Shown: positions 24,555 through 35,610, numbered from the stretch's first letter. The stretch is 64,000 nucleotides of DNA from Leptodontidium sp. MPI-SDFR-AT-0119 (GCA_020726505.1 JAHLEZ010000003.1:1426001-1490000), one strand, 5' to 3'. Notes: generated by a model from the sequence alone, not told the origin. A program made the numbers and translations.

Positions 24555-27500
24555 GCTGGGCTGCGTCAAAGAGAGTGACGGGTGAGGTGATGTGGAAGTT
24601 CTGGAATATCAACAATACTTAAATTGCTCTAGAACTCAGACTGGGAGCTCTTAGCTGAGCGAGTGAGTGACAGCAAAAAGAAGAGGGTGTCGAGCGCACT
24701 ATAAGAGAAAAGCCTGCCAGCATCCTAAGGCGCCCAGCAATTAGAGCCTGGTGCCTACCAAGACAAGCGTCAGTATATAACGGTCGTTGTGAGAGAGAGG
24801 GTCCATTTCGGTGAGAGCACCGTCATGTAAGACATGGGGTGGTTGAGTTGTCGTCCTGATCGACTTCCTTGCGGTGTCTTGACCGGGCCATGCTGCCAGC
24901 CAGGTACGCGGAGATGTAACTGCATTCAGGAGGTCGCGTAACAACCGATCTGCATAGCTCGCAGAGAACCTCCCACACCTCTCTGCAGACGTCACTTACC
25001 GAGGTACCATGGAGCGATAAGGTTACATTCGTGAAAGTGGGCGTTGCTCGTGCTCGAGCTGGACACGATTCAGACAAGCTCGAAGCAATTACAAAAATAA
25101 CGAAAATGCCACCAGAGGATATGCAATAAGTCTGGTCATTGTCCTTGGTGGTTCTTAAGACTTTCAAACGATCGGATGTAATGGTACTCGGTAGAATGCG
25201 CGACTTAGAGCGGTCGCTATTCCATGTGGAGCTTTTGTGTTAACTGTGAGTTCGTGTTGAGGATAACAGGTCATGTGGTGATGCTGTAGTTCGGATGTGT
25301 TACCGGGACCGATCCCATACCCTGTACCACATCGGTCTTATCGCCCCATGTCTCTAAGTGCCGGAGGTCAGTTATAGCCTATACAATGACTATTATACTG
25401 GCGCCCTGTAATTGCGCGTTTCTGTATTATTGACTTTTTGCTCAATTTTAACCTGTCTTGTGACCTAGAGCTATATGAATTAGTCAACGTTTCGGGAATG
25501 TTGCTACTTCTGAATACTTAAAACCTTAAAGAGTAAAAATGGACAATTCTGAAGCCGCAAGCGCTATCCTAACCTGAATACTTTCCGATCTACTGTGGTA
25601 CTCAATTGAGGCACTCGCACAGGTTTTTCTGCAAACCGAATATGCTGATTGTGAGAAGGTAAATAAATATCTTTCAAGGACCTGGACGACGAAGATGAAG
25701 GTTCCACTCGACAGGGTATGGACTGGTGTATTTACCTTCTTCCGAACAAAAAACGGGTGCCAACGCGCTGTGACTTCAGGCTCGGAGGTTTCGGATCAGC
25801 GCTTAGTACCCTGAAGCGGGCCCTGTAGGAGGACTTTGTTGATTTGCTTTCGCAAAATCGATTAGATCCTAAATATTTGATGGGTTACAATACGTGTTTC
25901 CCCGGTCTATGGGACAATTGAAAAGTCTAGTAACGGTCAAGTTTTAACGAAGTCGAATATTCTTGGTTAATCCGAAGTATGATAGTGCCAAAACCCCTTC
26001 CGTCATGAACTCTTTATGATAATCTCAGGTCGACCCAAGAAGCCTACTTGACGATGTCCAAGAGGTTGAACTCCATATAGGAGATGAAAGCATCGAATCT
26101 GATACCGACACTAACGATTTAGGTGGGCTCGATAGACATTGTTAATTTTCCATTCAAACTCGCTTCAAGAGGCAAGTCAGCTCAATTTCGTGCCTGTTGT
26201 AGCAAGCTACCGAAACTCTACTTTGGATATTTCACATTGAAGGCTCCCCGCCTACATTGGGGGTAGTATCCCCTCAGGTCATTGCCCTGTGATAATTTTG
26301 ACACTTTGAACGGGCTTTGAAACGTGGAAGTGGGGAAAGAGTCGAGGCTGGTTTCTCTCCACCAGGGACGAATGTGATCTATTCTGCAACACGCTGGTAA
26401 CCACTTTGATAACACATTCACCCTCTTCCATTCATTTTCAAGCATAATGATACAAGGCTCAAGACACAGTGCATTTCTGGTCCGAACATAGTTCTCCTCT
26501 CCAGTATCGTCTTTGATAATTCTGGAAAAGGGGGGGGGGATATCTGGTGATGAAACATAAATTGAATAGATAGCGGCATATAGAATAGGTGGTCCGCCTA
26601 TTCAAACGGTAGTCATATATACTCGTTTACATTTTGGCCATTCTCGCTTCATCTACCACAGTCGTCCAACTGATTTGGATATTCTCGTAGAATGCAGGAA
26701 GAGTCAGTGTACGCATGGCACATGCTGTAGTAGGCTTGGTGGTATCAATCGCTGTGGATTAATTTTCTGCAAGGGGGTTGTAACTTACCTCTTTGGACAT
26801 GATGGATAGAACGTATGTTTTGGTGTTGTAATTTGAAAATTGTGATTTTGATGTGGATTGTCGAGGCGTAATGAGAGTTGAGATGAGGAATGAGCGACAG
26901 GAGTCTCGGACGCATGCCAACTCTTAGACACATTTAAGACTCGCAAGTGCCTTGGTAGGCTTCAGAGGCATACGAGAAGCGAGTATACCCGGATGTAACT
27001 TCTTCAATGCCACCAGCACATCTTCTACTCCACGAACCACAAACTCACGATTGATGGATTGTGCATGCTTTGCGATAATAACTATCTATTCCGAGTGGGT
27101 TACAGATCCAGCACCTCAAATATATATTTGCCCAAAGCGGATTCGGATGTCTCAAGTAAATCTTGTTGATATTTTGCCATGACATCAACTAAACACCTCA
27201 TAGGCTTCCTAGTAATGAGTGGTTTGTGGCATACGGACGGGATCTCTAAACCTATATTATTATATGCTCCAACTCTTGAAGATACCAACCCCAGCAAAAA
27301 TCGAGTATTAATTGAACCTTTCTAGCTTAGAACCGCTCTAATAGCCTCAATACATTCTGGTGCTCAGCTAGTCATGGTCCTCCAACTTACTATCACCAAC
27401 CCCGGCCGCCGCCTCACCTTCTCGCCGAAGAAATATCCGAACCGCAATACCCAAGTACTAAACAATCAGATTGTAGAAGTCAAGAAAACAAATCTGCAAA

Positions 27501-27846
27501 CAATGTGAATAAATCACAAACCAATGGGTAACTACTCCTACCAAGTCTCCATTCCTCAATACGGCCCAGCAAACTTACTATGGTATTTGGTATACTCCTA
27601 TGTCCTAAAATATCCCAAAGACAATAGTGAATACATGGTCCCAGATCACATTCACTCGGAGACCTCGTATTCATCCAACATATGGGCTCGCTTACCGTGA
27701 CCCCTTTTCTCCGTACCGAGCATCGCTCTGAAGCAACAACAACATACCTACCTTTGAACCATACATATCCGATCAATATAATTAACATGATCCTCATATC
27801 CAATTACCAGTCCTCATCTCACGATCCCGCCAAACCACGATCCGCC
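24555..27846. other. A+T-richer intergenic region without a supported gene
   Basis: Upstream of the beta-glucosidase gene and downstream of the small protein gene at 27847. The first several hundred bases are its promoter. From about 25200 to 27350 the sequence is visibly richer in A+T than the gene-bearing parts. A run of 10 G lies at 26530-26539. Two open stretches without gene context (25578-25814 and 27374-27508, plus strand) are listed as findings. No transposon ends or terminal repeats were seen. Confidence 0.5.
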
Positions 27847-28446
27847 CTATCCATAACTCGGCAACACATGCCCAACACCCACACCCACATTCGCGGTCCC
27901 CTCCGCCCTCTCACTCGGCATCAATATCCTCTTCAACCGCACCGCCTCCAACGCAACCCTCAAATCCGTACTCTCCCCATCCATCTCCAACAACCCTACA
28001 ATCTCCCTCTCCTCCCCATCCAAAAGCATCCACCTCGTACACTCCTCCTCCCAGAAAAACAACAAACCAACAAGCTTCCTCTGGGCATGCACACTGATAC
28101 TCGCCAGCTGATGTGCGAAATTCTTCGTGATACCCACGGTATTGACCGTCATTTGCACATCGCCTTCTTCCCTCCCATCCTTTTCACTGGGAGCGGAAAC
28201 AATAATTTCGTTTTTGACCAATGTCCTGAATACTTTTCGGGACAATGTCTTATTACCTGCTATCCCCGCGATGGAAAATGCTTCATCGCCTAGGTAGCGG
28301 GGGTTAGGGAGAGCGAGTTGGTAGCTGAAGAGGGCATCAGCTTGGGACGGACTGAGGTTTACATCGTTGGGGTCATCGCGGGCGAAATTGGGGAAGGCGT
28401 TGTTGATTAGGCGGAGGAAGGAGAATTTTCGTCCGCGTGCTGCCAT
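27847..28446 (-). CDS. Hypothetical protein, 199 residues
   Basis: A single ATG-started frame on the minus strand with a balanced, soluble-protein composition. It starts MAARGRKFSFLRLINNAF and contains ALFSYQLALPNPRYLGDEAF and KLVGLLFFWEEECTRWMLLD, then a Gly/Val-rich end. The pattern of short hydrophobic strands and a basic N-terminus looks like a real folded protein. No signal peptide, membrane helix or known motif is recognised. A 203-residue frame on the opposite strand overlaps it, but that frame is Pro/His-rich and looks like the shadow. Function unknown. Confidence 0.55.
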   Translation of the reverse strand: MAARGRKFSFLRLINNAFPNFARDDPNDVNLSPSQADALFSYQLALPNPRYLGDEAFSIAGIAGNKTLSRKVFRTLVKNEIIVSAPSEKDGREEGDVQMTVNTVGITKNFAHQLASISVHAQRKLVGLLFFWEEECTRWMLLDGEEREIVGLLEMDGESTDLRVALEAVRLKRILMPSERAEGTANVGVGVGHVLPSYG

Positions 28447-28563
28447 GGTGTTTGAGAGGGGAGGTGAGGTAAGGTGAGGAATGGGGTGTGAGAGAAGAGG
28501 CTGGTTTTGGAGGGATGCCTCGTCTTTGGTGATGGATGTCAGGGTGTATTGGAGTTGAATAAG

Positions 28564-28785
28564 TTAGGTATAGTATAGGTATAAGTGGGCCACCTCCTTA
28601 GGAGACGGCACTGCGCGCTGTTCATAAAGGTCAGGCCGATGGCTCGGCCCTCTGAAGCATATTGAAGTGACATGTTCGAAGGGCACGTGGGCAATTGAAT
28701 GGAGGTCACAGCTCGAAATCAGCTCCCCCACAGAAAAGGGACGAGGAACATCAAGATGAGTATCTAACGATATTTCGGTATCCAT
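28564..28785 (-). CDS. Possible small ORF, 73 residues
   Basis: A complete ATG-to-TAA frame starting MDTEISLDTHLDVPRPFSVG. It has mixed composition without low complexity, but no recognisable family, no signal peptide and no support beyond being open. It lies between the 199-residue protein gene and the CDF transporter, all on the minus strand. It may equally be chance or an exon of something larger. Confidence 0.2.
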   Translation of the reverse strand: MDTEISLDTHLDVPRPFSVGELISSCDLHSIAHVPFEHVTSICFRGPSHRPDLYEQRAVPSPKEVAHLYLYYT

Positions 28786-28996
28786 GTCATGAGGTTTTTC
28801 TCAGATTAGGTAAAATTGTTTATTTTGAGGAACTAATGCACAAACCGTAAGAAGGCAAATGATGTATCCATCGAAAAGAGGAGAAAGAAATAGCCACCGA
28901 CGCCAGATTCTAAAAGATCTCCCGTTACTACCCACCAAGTTTTACAAGCGACCCTTCCTGATGTTCACCAATTAAATCCCATCCATCAGCCGTTTT

Positions 28997-30370
28997 CTAA
29001 ATATCTTTCTTGTAGGCGTGCTCAGGTTTATGGGTAGTCTCATAGTCAACGTGGACGTATGCTCTCTCAACATCGGGCAGGCTCTCTAGTTTAATCTGCA
29101 ACTCTTCCGCAACATCATGAGTATCTCTGAGAGACGAAGATGCATTCATGACCACATCGACTTCAGCAATCAGTCTTGGGCCGGAATGGTAGACTCTGAC
29201 TGTGTCGATTCCTTCAATGTCAGGAGAGTGAGTCAAGCAGACGTAGGTAATAAGTTGCTGAGTCTCCACCGAGGCAGTGACGCCTACGAGGAGTAGGAAT
29301 TCGCTGAAAGCAGTGTGTAGCCAGACAGAAGTAATGATGCAGGAGATAATGATAGCTCCCATGGGATCGATCCACCATTTGAGCTTGGATCCACCAACGG
29401 ATGTGAGGATACCAAAGCCGTTGATGAGGAGATCGTTTCGGTGATCTTGCCAGAGAATGTTGATTTGGGAGTATTTATCCTTGAGAGCCCAGCAGTACAG
29501 GAATAGGCAAAGTTTTGTGACGAAGGCTGTTGCGACGGCAATGACGGATGGGAGATGGAACTTTTTGAGTTCGTTCTCGGGGGGGTCAGCCAGTTCGCGG
29601 CAGGAGAACGCGATGAGTATGAATGACACAGTCGTCATTATAAAGCAGAAAACGATATTCCCAACGGTTTCCAGACGTGCCTTGCCAGAGGGGAAGCGGT
29701 TGGGATCAACACGCTTGACGGCGCGGTTGGTGAGGATCAAGGTAATATTCGACATGGGATCAAATACAGAGTCTGCCATGGTCGTAATCAGCGAAAGCGA
29801 ACCAGAAGTTACGGCACCGTAGACCTGAAGACCGGCCAGGACAATGTTCGCAGCGAAAGATCCATAAACGGCGATCTGGAATTTCAAGTGGTCGTCACCG
29901 GCTTCCGCCTTTGCTTCTGCGCAATGGTCCTCCACAGGCTTTAACATGCGCTCAATATTCTCATTTTGTGTTTCGTAGAACTTCTGGATCTGTCTCGCTT
30001 TTCTGGCATCCCCATTGAATTTGATAGGACCGCAGCCATCGCGCTTCCTGGAGGTGTTCGCCGCGATAAGCTGAAGCTCGCTCTCGTTCTTGTAAGCCGA
30101 CGACAGGCGATATGGGTCGTTCTCGCGCGTGTATCGAGGCGGTCTTTGCTCCTCCACGTCATTCATTGCAGTAGATGTGTGTCGAGATATCGGATCGTGG
30201 TCCTCGGGATGTGTAGCATCGACTGCGGTACTCGTACCTGGCTTCGAGAAGGGCGTAGATTGGATGGGAGTATGCGTTCGACTCGTTGCGTGCTCCGACC
30301 GGTTCGGATGGAGATGGAATGGATGCGGATGCATCGTAATGCTGTGGGCGACTTCGGGATTATGTGCCAT
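28997..30370 (-). CDS. Cation diffusion facilitator, probable Mn2+-type
   Basis: An uninterrupted 457-residue frame from ATG. The first 160 residues are hydrophilic and His-rich (MHPHPFHLHPNRSEH). The CDF membrane domain follows: helices at about 165-190, 200-215, 235-258, 272-296 and two more at about 312-328 and 336-364. A cytosolic ferredoxin-like tail ends in VDYETTHKPEH. The metal site reads D200-S-V-F-D204 in helix 2 and D309-H-R-N-D313 in helix 5. DxxxD in both helices is the signature of the Mn-transporting CDF branch, whereas Zn members have HxxxD. It would export Mn2+ (or related metal) from the cytosol by proton exchange, into the Golgi, vacuole or out of the cell; the location is not evident from sequence. 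The family is certain, the substrate inferred. Confidence 0.93.
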   Translation of the reverse strand: MAHNPEVAHSITMHPHPFHLHPNRSEHATSRTHTPIQSTPFSKPGTSTAVDATHPEDHDPISRHTSTAMNDVEEQRPPRYTRENDPYRLSSAYKNESELQLIAANTSRKRDGCGPIKFNGDARKARQIQKFYETQNENIERMLKPVEDHCAEAKAEAGDDHLKFQIAVYGSFAANIVLAGLQVYGAVTSGSLSLITTMADSVFDPMSNITLILTNRAVKRVDPNRFPSGKARLETVGNIVFCFIMTTVSFILIAFSCRELADPPENELKKFHLPSVIAVATAFVTKLCLFLYCWALKDKYSQINILWQDHRNDLLINGFGILTSVGGSKLKWWIDPMGAIIISCIITSVWLHTAFSEFLLLVGVTASVETQQLITYVCLTHSPDIEGIDTVRVYHSGPRLIAEVDVVMNASSSLRDTHDVAEELQIKLESLPDVERAYVHVDYETTHKPEHAYKKDI

Positions 30371-31512
30371 CTTGAAGATCTGCTGTGAATGGGATGGGAT
30401 GGATACGTAGAATGGAGACCAGAGAAAGGAGGGAGGGGGGAAGGGAGGGTGAGTGAATCAAGAGGGCAGGTGAATGAGGCAAGAAGATGCAAGACTCTCT
30501 GGGGCAACCCACTGTCGCTGCTGAACCCGAGATGATTTTGAAGAGAAAGTAGAAGTGAGACGAGGGGTTCGAAGAGGGGTTGTTTGCATAGCAGCGTAGG
30601 TATCGTGCGGTACTTGCACGATGATACAGGGAGCAAGCAGCACCTGCAACCCCAGAAGCAACTATGGGGGAACTGAACTGAAGCAGGTAAGCAAGCAAGC
30701 AAGCAGGCAAGATGTGGCGGTGAGAATTGGTTCGATCGACAAATGCGCGCAAGGTGGAGCCGTGATGGGCGGGCACTTGGCAGACATGGCTGTACTCACC
30801 CGTCTGTCTTGTCTCTGAACCTACCTGACGAAGCAATTCGTAAGTGTGGCGGGCGACGGCGACTCGGCCACTCTCTGGCGAAGACTTGCAGATGAAGATG
30901 AAGCTGTCTGGGAGGAAAGAAAACAAATAAATGACCAGAGGTTCGGATGCGGCTCCACCGTTTGTTTATCTGATCGAATTGTCCGAAACGGTTCTCGTCG
31001 CAAGCGCAGCGCATTGCATTTGATTGGTTCATTGGCTTCTCAACTAGCGTCAACGGCTGTCAGCCCCCGACTTCATCCGATCCAAAATCACGATCCAACA
31101 AGGCAAAGCGATAGATGGGTATGGAGATGAGTATGGATATGGCATTCTCCAGGGGATTCAAATCCAAATGTCATACTGCCAACTTACAACATCTCGAGAT
31201 GGTTCTTTGGAGATTCGTTACTATGCCATTTATTCATTAAGCTTGTCCTTGCAATGCTACAAAAGATGGTACTGCCAAGATTGCCTGCTCCCTTATTTGA
31301 CCTGGTGGTATCTGACTATCTACAATAGCAAAGAGCAAATTTCCCTCCCATCCGTCATGTCGTCGCAGGGGTCAAAATGATCGCAGTCGAAATGCATCCG
31401 TATGAATGTTGAAGCGAGAACGAACAACGTGAATGCAGACAATGAATGCTCGCCAAGAAAAATGCCATGGACCGAAAAAGCAAAGAATATTGTTGTACAT
31501 GCGTCGCAGAGC
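30371..31512. other. Intergenic region: CDF promoter and glycogenin 3' flank
   Basis: Both neighbours are on the minus strand. The left part (about 30371-30900) is the purine-rich leader and promoter side of the CDF gene, with GCAAGCAAGCAAGCAG repeats at about 30688-30711. The right part is the 3' flank of the glycogenin gene. No separate gene is supported. Confidence 0.5.
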
Positions 31513-33865
31513 TCAGTTGTCAAGCACATCTCTCTCCTCTTCGCTCGGTCCCAAGGGTGTCTCCTTGGAGGGGAACGTCTCGTCCTTCTCCCACATTGCT
31601 CCTGGCCCATGGTAACTTGGCTCTTCCATCTTGCTTCTGGGAATTTCCTCCGACCCGATTCTTCCGCTAGGCGGCGCCTGAGCTACGTAGGTAGGAGAAG
31701 AAACGCCCTCGGAACCATAAGGAAGGGGTCTCAGGGGGATCTCGCGCGCAGGGCTTCCATCACTCCCCAACTTACTTGCCAACACGTCCGACTGTCGCCG
31801 GGCGAGCTGCTCCAGCTGTGCTACCGGATCCTGCCAAAAGTAAGAAAACCACCTCACGTAAAAGGATAGAAAAAAGTACCCAGTCCTCCTGCGAAGGAAC
31901 TCCTTCCGCGGCTGGCAACTCGCCTTCCTTGTCCCTCTCTCCACCCCAGAAACTGGGTCTCCTGATCGGGGCTGGAGTCACGGGCAGACTAGGCCGTTCA
32001 AGCTCTGAAGGGAAGTCTGTGAGCCTCATACTGTGTCTCCTCGCACCCGGACTGGAAACCTGTTCTATACCTGAGCCGTACCCCTGAAGTACCTGGATAT
32101 TACCCTTGCGATTCTTCTGCAAGTTTCCAATGTACCGTTCGATTTCGGGGACATCATCCCAAGCATTCCCACGCGTGTACGTTTGCCATGGATCAGCAGG
32201 CGAAATCGAGACGATAGGAGTGGTAGGTGTGACTGTTGTTGGAGTCTTGTCTTTGCCCTCCACTCCTGGTACGGATGCTGAATCGCTACCGCCGAGACCT
32301 TCCGTGACCAAGCCTATATTATCTTCGGGAAAAACTCTCGTTGGTTTAGGGGCATCCTTCTCCCATGGGAAGATAGGTGCTGGTTTTTGGTAGGTCGGCG
32401 TTTTCGGCACCTCGTAGTACATGTTCTTGGGTGGATCGGGGTATCGTTCTGGGGCTTTGAATGGGGTTGGGTCCGAAGACATGTCATAGTGCGTCGCTGG
32501 GAAATTCGAGGCCTCTGGTTGAGAGTCTGCGGGTGGGGGGGCTCTGCTTTAGAGTTAGTACTCGCCTCATTTCCCGCAATCGGAATACTGACTTGCTAGC
32601 ATCCCAGGCCGAGTACTGGACCTGGGGTTGAGCTTCAGGCTCCTTCCCCTTGTCCAGATTTGTTTCAACTGGCGGAACATGACCCTCGTCCACTTCTTTC
32701 GGAATCTCTGATGCTGTCTCATGCAGCGGCTCTTCGGCGGTCGACTGGAAATTCTCACTCTCGGTTTCTTCAGGTTGATATTCCTGGCCACTCGAGACAA
32801 TGGGCACCACTGGCTGAAACTCCCCCTTCGTATGATACTGGACAATCGATGACGATCCTTCGGCGGAACTTTCGACGGACTATTGGCTCGTTAGCTGAGA
32901 ACCTAAGAGTAATGTATGTTCTGTGATCATACCGGTTCTTTGTAGTGTCGGTCATAGACAGACCACCACCTCCCCACCATTTGGTCGTACGGCGTGGATC
33001 CCTTGTGTGCTTCTCTTCCCTGACTCCAAGGCTTCTCCGAGCCAATGAAGTGAGCTACGCTGATACTCGATTGGAAATGCCGGAACGCTGGTAGGTACTG
33101 GTAGTGTGCTGACGGTGTAACATTGTAAGTAAAGCTTAAGCGATTGAAGTTGTCCTTGAAGTGCATATTCAGCAGACCTTGGTCTGCACCGTCAAATGAT
33201 ATACCCCGCTCTGCCATAGCCAGTAGAGCGTAATAATCGCCCATATTCGGATTGAGAACCATCAGACCAGAATTGAAAATGTCTGGCCAGCCAATATCCG
33301 AAGCTGCAGAGAATGGTTGAGGTAGGTCGAATAGTTCATCTGGAGCACGCAATGCTACCATGTCCGAATCCAGATACACGATCCGGCGAAATTGCAATTG
33401 CTTCCATAGTGTAATTTTGGTGAAGGTCGAATGTAAGTCGGGTCGGCCCATGAGGTGCAGGTTGGCTGGCGACTGATTGACCACTCGCTCGACGGGGATT
33501 ATGAAGTCAAATTGTCTCTGCGGCGGGGGGGGTTAGAGAAAGTGCTCAGTCAGGTCTACCATCGCAAAGTGGATCTACCTGGAGCTGGGCCATCGCATCT
33601 GCAGATACCGATTCAGTCGTGACCAGAACGGCCAACTTCTTAGTCGTGCCCGCATCTCGTAAGGAATGCGCCAACACCAATGCACCTGAATTGAAGCTCC
33701 AGTAAGTAAAGGGTGATGGGAAAGAGGCAGTAGAATTTACCTGGGAGGTAGAAGTCATTCAACAACAGCTGTAGCATTCAGTCAGTCAGTATGCGGCGCT
33801 GCAGGTAAACAAGGCACGGGGCGACAACTCACTGTTGCGTAGACATCCTCCCCATTGGAAGCCAT
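31513..33865 (-). CDS. GLG1: Glycogenin (GT8 self-glucosylating primer of glycogen)
   Basis: Seven exons (33865-33833, 33768-33741, 33685-33579, 33517-32933, 32879-32593, 32543-31880, 31830-31513; 2022 nt) encode 673 residues. The GT8 domain covers about residues 1-270: MASNGEDVYAT at the start, GALVLAHSLRDAGT, a metal-binding DSD in YLDSDMVALRAPDELF (about 106-108), FNSGLMVLNPN, DQGLLNMHF and HFIGSEKPW. A long Pro/Glu/Ser-rich region follows, with the fungal motifs NMYYEVP, APIFPWEKDAPKPTRVFP and DPVAQLEQLARRQSDVL. Glycogenin adds the first glucose units to itself and primes glycogen synthase. Introns are 49-64 bp; the first exon is only 33 nt and the second 28 nt, so automated predictors may miss the start. 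The acceptor near 32544 is of NAGNAG type (one-codon ambiguity). The acceptor Tyr could not be assigned. Confidence 0.93.
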
Positions 33866-33866
33866 T

Positions 33867-33885
33867 GATTGATTGATTGATTGCC
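33867..33885. repeat. (GATT)n microsatellite next to the glycogenin start codon
   Basis: About four copies of GATT lie immediately upstream of the glycogenin ATG, within its presumed 5' leader. Confidence 0.8.
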
Positions 33886-34015
33886 TCTGTTTGTTGTTCC
33901 AAAGCAGAGCGAGCGCTGGTTCCTAGGAAGGGAGATCTCGAGCTGACCAGAAACCGAAATTGTTACTGGCGAGCAGGAGATATCCAGCTGGGAATTGTTG
34001 AGGTTGGGGAATTGG

Positions 34016-34046
34016 GAGGGGAGGGGGGGGGAGGGGGAGGTGGTGG
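34016..34046. repeat. G-rich tract
   Basis: Runs of G interrupted by single A or T residues about 150-180 bp upstream of the glycogenin ATG. The run pattern could form a G-quadruplex on the plus strand. The neighbouring (AGCTTG)n at about 34101-34129 is a further repeat. Confidence 0.75.
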
Positions 34047-34354
34047 GAGAAGAAGTGAAGTTGGTCGGAAAGAGGAGAAGCACGCACTCGAAGCGATGGA
34101 AGCTTGCTTGAGCTTGAGCTTGAGCTTGACGCCACCACCACCAGGCGCACGCCTCCCCTCCTCTTCCGTGTTCGGCTAAAATAAGCTAGCTGCAGGTGGG
34201 CTGTTTATTTACTAGGAAGACGAGAGTAGATGTGCGCTCTTAAAGGTAGGGTAAGGGTAAGGTAAGGTAGGTAATTTCCGAATGAACCTCTGTGGTGGTA
34301 TGGAGGGAGGGGAAATAAAGCAAGGCAGGAAGGAAGGAGTGAGTGGGTGAGACG

Positions 34355-34433
34355 TGCGTGTGCAGTGTGTGCAGTGTGTGCAGTGTGTGCAGTGCAGTGC
34401 AGTCAGTGCAGCACAGTACAGTACAGTACAGTG
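34355..34433. repeat. GTGTGCAGT and CAGTA tandem repeats
   Basis: Imperfect tandem copies of a 9-bp GTGTGCAGT unit grade into GCAGT and ACAGT units. The Cys/Val-rich translated frames across this tract are repeat artefacts. Confidence 0.85.
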
Positions 34434-34608
34434 CGGGTTGAGGAGAATTGGGCTTCGTTCTGTGGAGATGAGATGGGAGGCGGAGGGTCAACGTCGGAGA
34501 GGAGAGGGAGGGGAGAGAGAGTCAAGTCAACATCGGAGAAGGACCCCGAAAAGCAACTGCAATTGAGACGGTACGTACATATGTACGGGGGGGTAGGGTA
34601 GGTAAGTA

Positions 34609-34648
34609 TGCATACATACATACATACATGCATGCATGCATGCATGCA
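34609..34648. repeat. (CATA)n-(CATG)n compound microsatellite
   Basis: CATA units pass directly into CATG units. A C/T-only tract of CTTTCTCTC type follows at about 34680-34765. Confidence 0.9.
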
Positions 34649-34907
34649 CTTTGAAGACGGGATGACGACGGGACTGGACGCTTTCTTTCCTTTTCTCCCT
34701 TTTCTCTCCTTTCTCTCCTTTCTCTCCTCTCTCCCTTTTCTCTCTTTTCTCTCTATCCTTTCCTTGGGGGAGGGAGAAGCTCCAGCCACTTACAGTACCT
34801 ACCTACTTCGAAGTACTAGCTACCTAGAGTACTTCGAAAGTACTACCTGACTTGAAGCTCCACCCTAGCTGTGATACACTCATTCCTTCCAGGACTAGCT
34901 AGCTAGC

Positions 34908-34990
34908 TTTGCCTTGCTTTGCCTTGCTTTGCCTTGCTTTGCCTTGCTTTGCCTTGCTTTGCCTTGCTTTGCCTTGCCTTGCCTTGCCTT
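34908..34990. repeat. 10-bp minisatellite, unit GCCTTGCTTT
   Basis: Six near-perfect copies of GCCTTGCTTT at 34911-34970, then two GCCTTGCCTT variants, in an intergenic region. Open frames across it (Ala/Leu/Pro/Cys repeats) arise from the repeat and are not genes. Confidence 0.92.
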
Positions 34991-35082
34991 TCCTGCACCT
35001 CTTCCCTTTCTTTTATTGGCTGTTCCTCCGCCCGCCTCCGCCTTCGCCTCGCCTCCTCTTCAACGGTCAAAAGATCGATCAC

Positions 35083-35180
35083 TCACTCACTCACTCACTC
35101 ACCCACTCACTACCCCGCCCCCGCCATCAATCATCATGCACATACATACATACATACATACATACATACATACATACATC
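35083..35180. repeat. (ACTC)n and (CATA)n microsatellites
   Basis: A short ACTC array at about 35083-35105 and about ten CATA units at 35140-35179, separated by C-rich DNA. CCCAG repeats follow at about 35200-35218. Confidence 0.88.
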
Positions 35181-35540
35181 TATATTATCACCATTCCAGC
35201 CCAGCCCAGCCCAGCCCAACCTTCACAATTATCAAAGCAGCCACCCATCGCATTATCACCATTCCAGCCCAGCCCTCACAATTATTATCAAAGCCCCTCC
35301 CTCACTCGCATCTCACCGCATATTGCTTGCTTGCCTGCTTTGCATTATTGACGCCGATACGAGCTTACCCATGCACGCAGCATATGCACACTTCAATCTC
35401 CTTGTCACATCTCCATTCCATTCCATTCCAGCACACTAACTACAGCCACACCTCACCGCACCTCACCGCACCTCAACCACCGCCCATATCCCGATCATGT
35501 CTATGTCCCTCCATGAAATGGGGATCTGTCCACGTGACCA

Positions 35541-35558
35541 CCCCCCCCCCCCCCCCCC
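35541..35558. repeat. Poly-C run of 18
   Basis: Eighteen consecutive C residues about 50 bp upstream of the broken F-box-like gene. Length in such runs is prone to sequencing error. Confidence 0.85.
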
Positions 35559-35610
35559 TTCCACCAGCTCTGTGTCACCACTTCAATGCCGCGAGAGGGA
35601 TAGCATATTA

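Noticed and set aside
26620..26815. Possible tiny spliced gene on the minus strand (MSKE, then a 41-codon exon)
   Set aside because: The donor GTAAGT is good, but the frame fits only with an exon that lacks a convincing start; the other acceptor would require a 22-nt intron.
27682..28293. 203-residue plus-strand frame
   Set aside because: Pro/His/Leu-rich shadow of the 199-residue minus-strand frame, which has the better protein-like composition and a proper ATG.
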